Shown here: piece after piece, positions 7,068 through 7,188 of the stretch
Layout: each line of letters begins with the position of its first letter
How positions within the stretch are numbered: the stretch's first letter is position 1
DNA from: an uncultured Actinoplanes sp.
GTDB taxonomy: Bacteria > Actinomycetota > Actinomycetes > Mycobacteriales > Micromonosporaceae
Assembly: GCA_934667465.1 (NCBI GenBank)
Contig: CAKUMG010000277.1
Span: 1 to 7,188, forward strand
Direction of reading: 5' to 3'
Length of the DNA: 7,188 nt
Notes under the pieces: model-generated
Databases searched by the model: none
Told to the model about the DNA's origin: nothing
The model's input: only the letters and a program-made list of their open reading frames with translations
Translations under genes and position numbers: made by a program

Positions 7068-7188
7068 GTGACCGACGGCTGGAACTGGCGCCAGTCACCG
7101 ACGCCACCGGCCGCCCCGCCGCGCCCGGGCCCCGGATCGCCCTGGTGGTCCGACGCGCTGGGCGACCCGTGGCGCGACCCCTACGCCC
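7068..7188 (+). CDS. N-terminus of a Pro/Trp-rich protein, possibly HtrA-type protease (cut by right edge)
   Basis: Forty residues are visible: MTDGWNWRQSPTPPAAPPRP, then a glycine/serine bridge and PWWSDALGDPWRDPYA. This is a disordered, proline-rich, hydrophilic leader with no signal peptide so far. Membrane-anchored HtrA (S1C) proteases of actinobacteria often start with a cytoplasmic proline-rich stretch before a single transmembrane helix, and I recall similar PWWSDAL...DPWRDPYA leaders in Micromonosporaceae proteases. The divergent O-methyltransferase neighbour also fits the mycobacterial Rv1220c-sigE-rseA-htrA neighbourhood. The catalytic part is outside the window, so the functional name is a guess. 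GTG 7068 is well supported by GGGAGG 7 nt upstream. An anti-sigma factor or other membrane protein remains possible. Confidence 0.65.
   Translation, partial: MTDGWNWRQSPTPPAAPPRPGPGSPWWSDALGDPWRDPYA

Overview
The window is high-GC actinobacterial chromosome. GTG starts are common, one start looks leaderless, and there are 14-bp GC-rich terminator hairpins. The secreted trypsin resembles Streptomyces griseus trypsin. The 55-aa DUF3117 protein is an actinobacterial family. Protein flavour and gene order suggest Micromonosporaceae or a relative, but this is inference because no rRNA or marker gene is present.

Layout. (a) 1-912, plus strand: the 3' end of an SRPBCC (polyketide-cyclase-like) gene, then tag (3-methyladenine DNA glycosylase I). 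(b) 1051-1608, plus: an unnamed two-domain protein with a PUA/EVE-like N-terminal half and an acidic C-terminal tail. (c) 1748-2545, minus: a secreted trypsin, convergent with (b) across a strong bidirectional hairpin. (d) 2641-4238, minus: a two-gene unit, a PaaX-family repressor followed 11 nt later by a PaaG-like crotonase. A perfect inverted repeat lies over its promoter. (e) 4505-4672, plus: DUF3117, then a terminator-like hairpin and pepA (M17 leucyl aminopeptidase, 4749-6167). (f) 6177-6875, minus: a class I O-methyltransferase convergent with pepA, the junction marked by a 20-bp tandem duplication. (g) 7068 to the right edge, plus: the N-terminus of a proline/tryptophan-rich protein, possibly an HtrA-type protease.

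From memory, tag next to DUF3117 and an O-methyltransferase near sigE/htrA is backbone order in mycobacteria (Rv1210, Rv1211, Rv1220c). Here tag and DUF3117 are 3.6 kb apart. The genes between them (PUA-like protein, trypsin, PaaX/PaaG pair) look like lineage-specific content.

I see no CRISPR, IS element, prophage, tRNA or rRNA, and no clear new defence or biosynthetic system. The most interesting signals are small: the PaaX-type operator over overlapping divergent -10 elements, the duplicated stop junction of pepA and the methyltransferase, a strong Shine-Dalgarno in the methyltransferase with no normal start codon after it, and the two-domain PUA-like protein beside tag.
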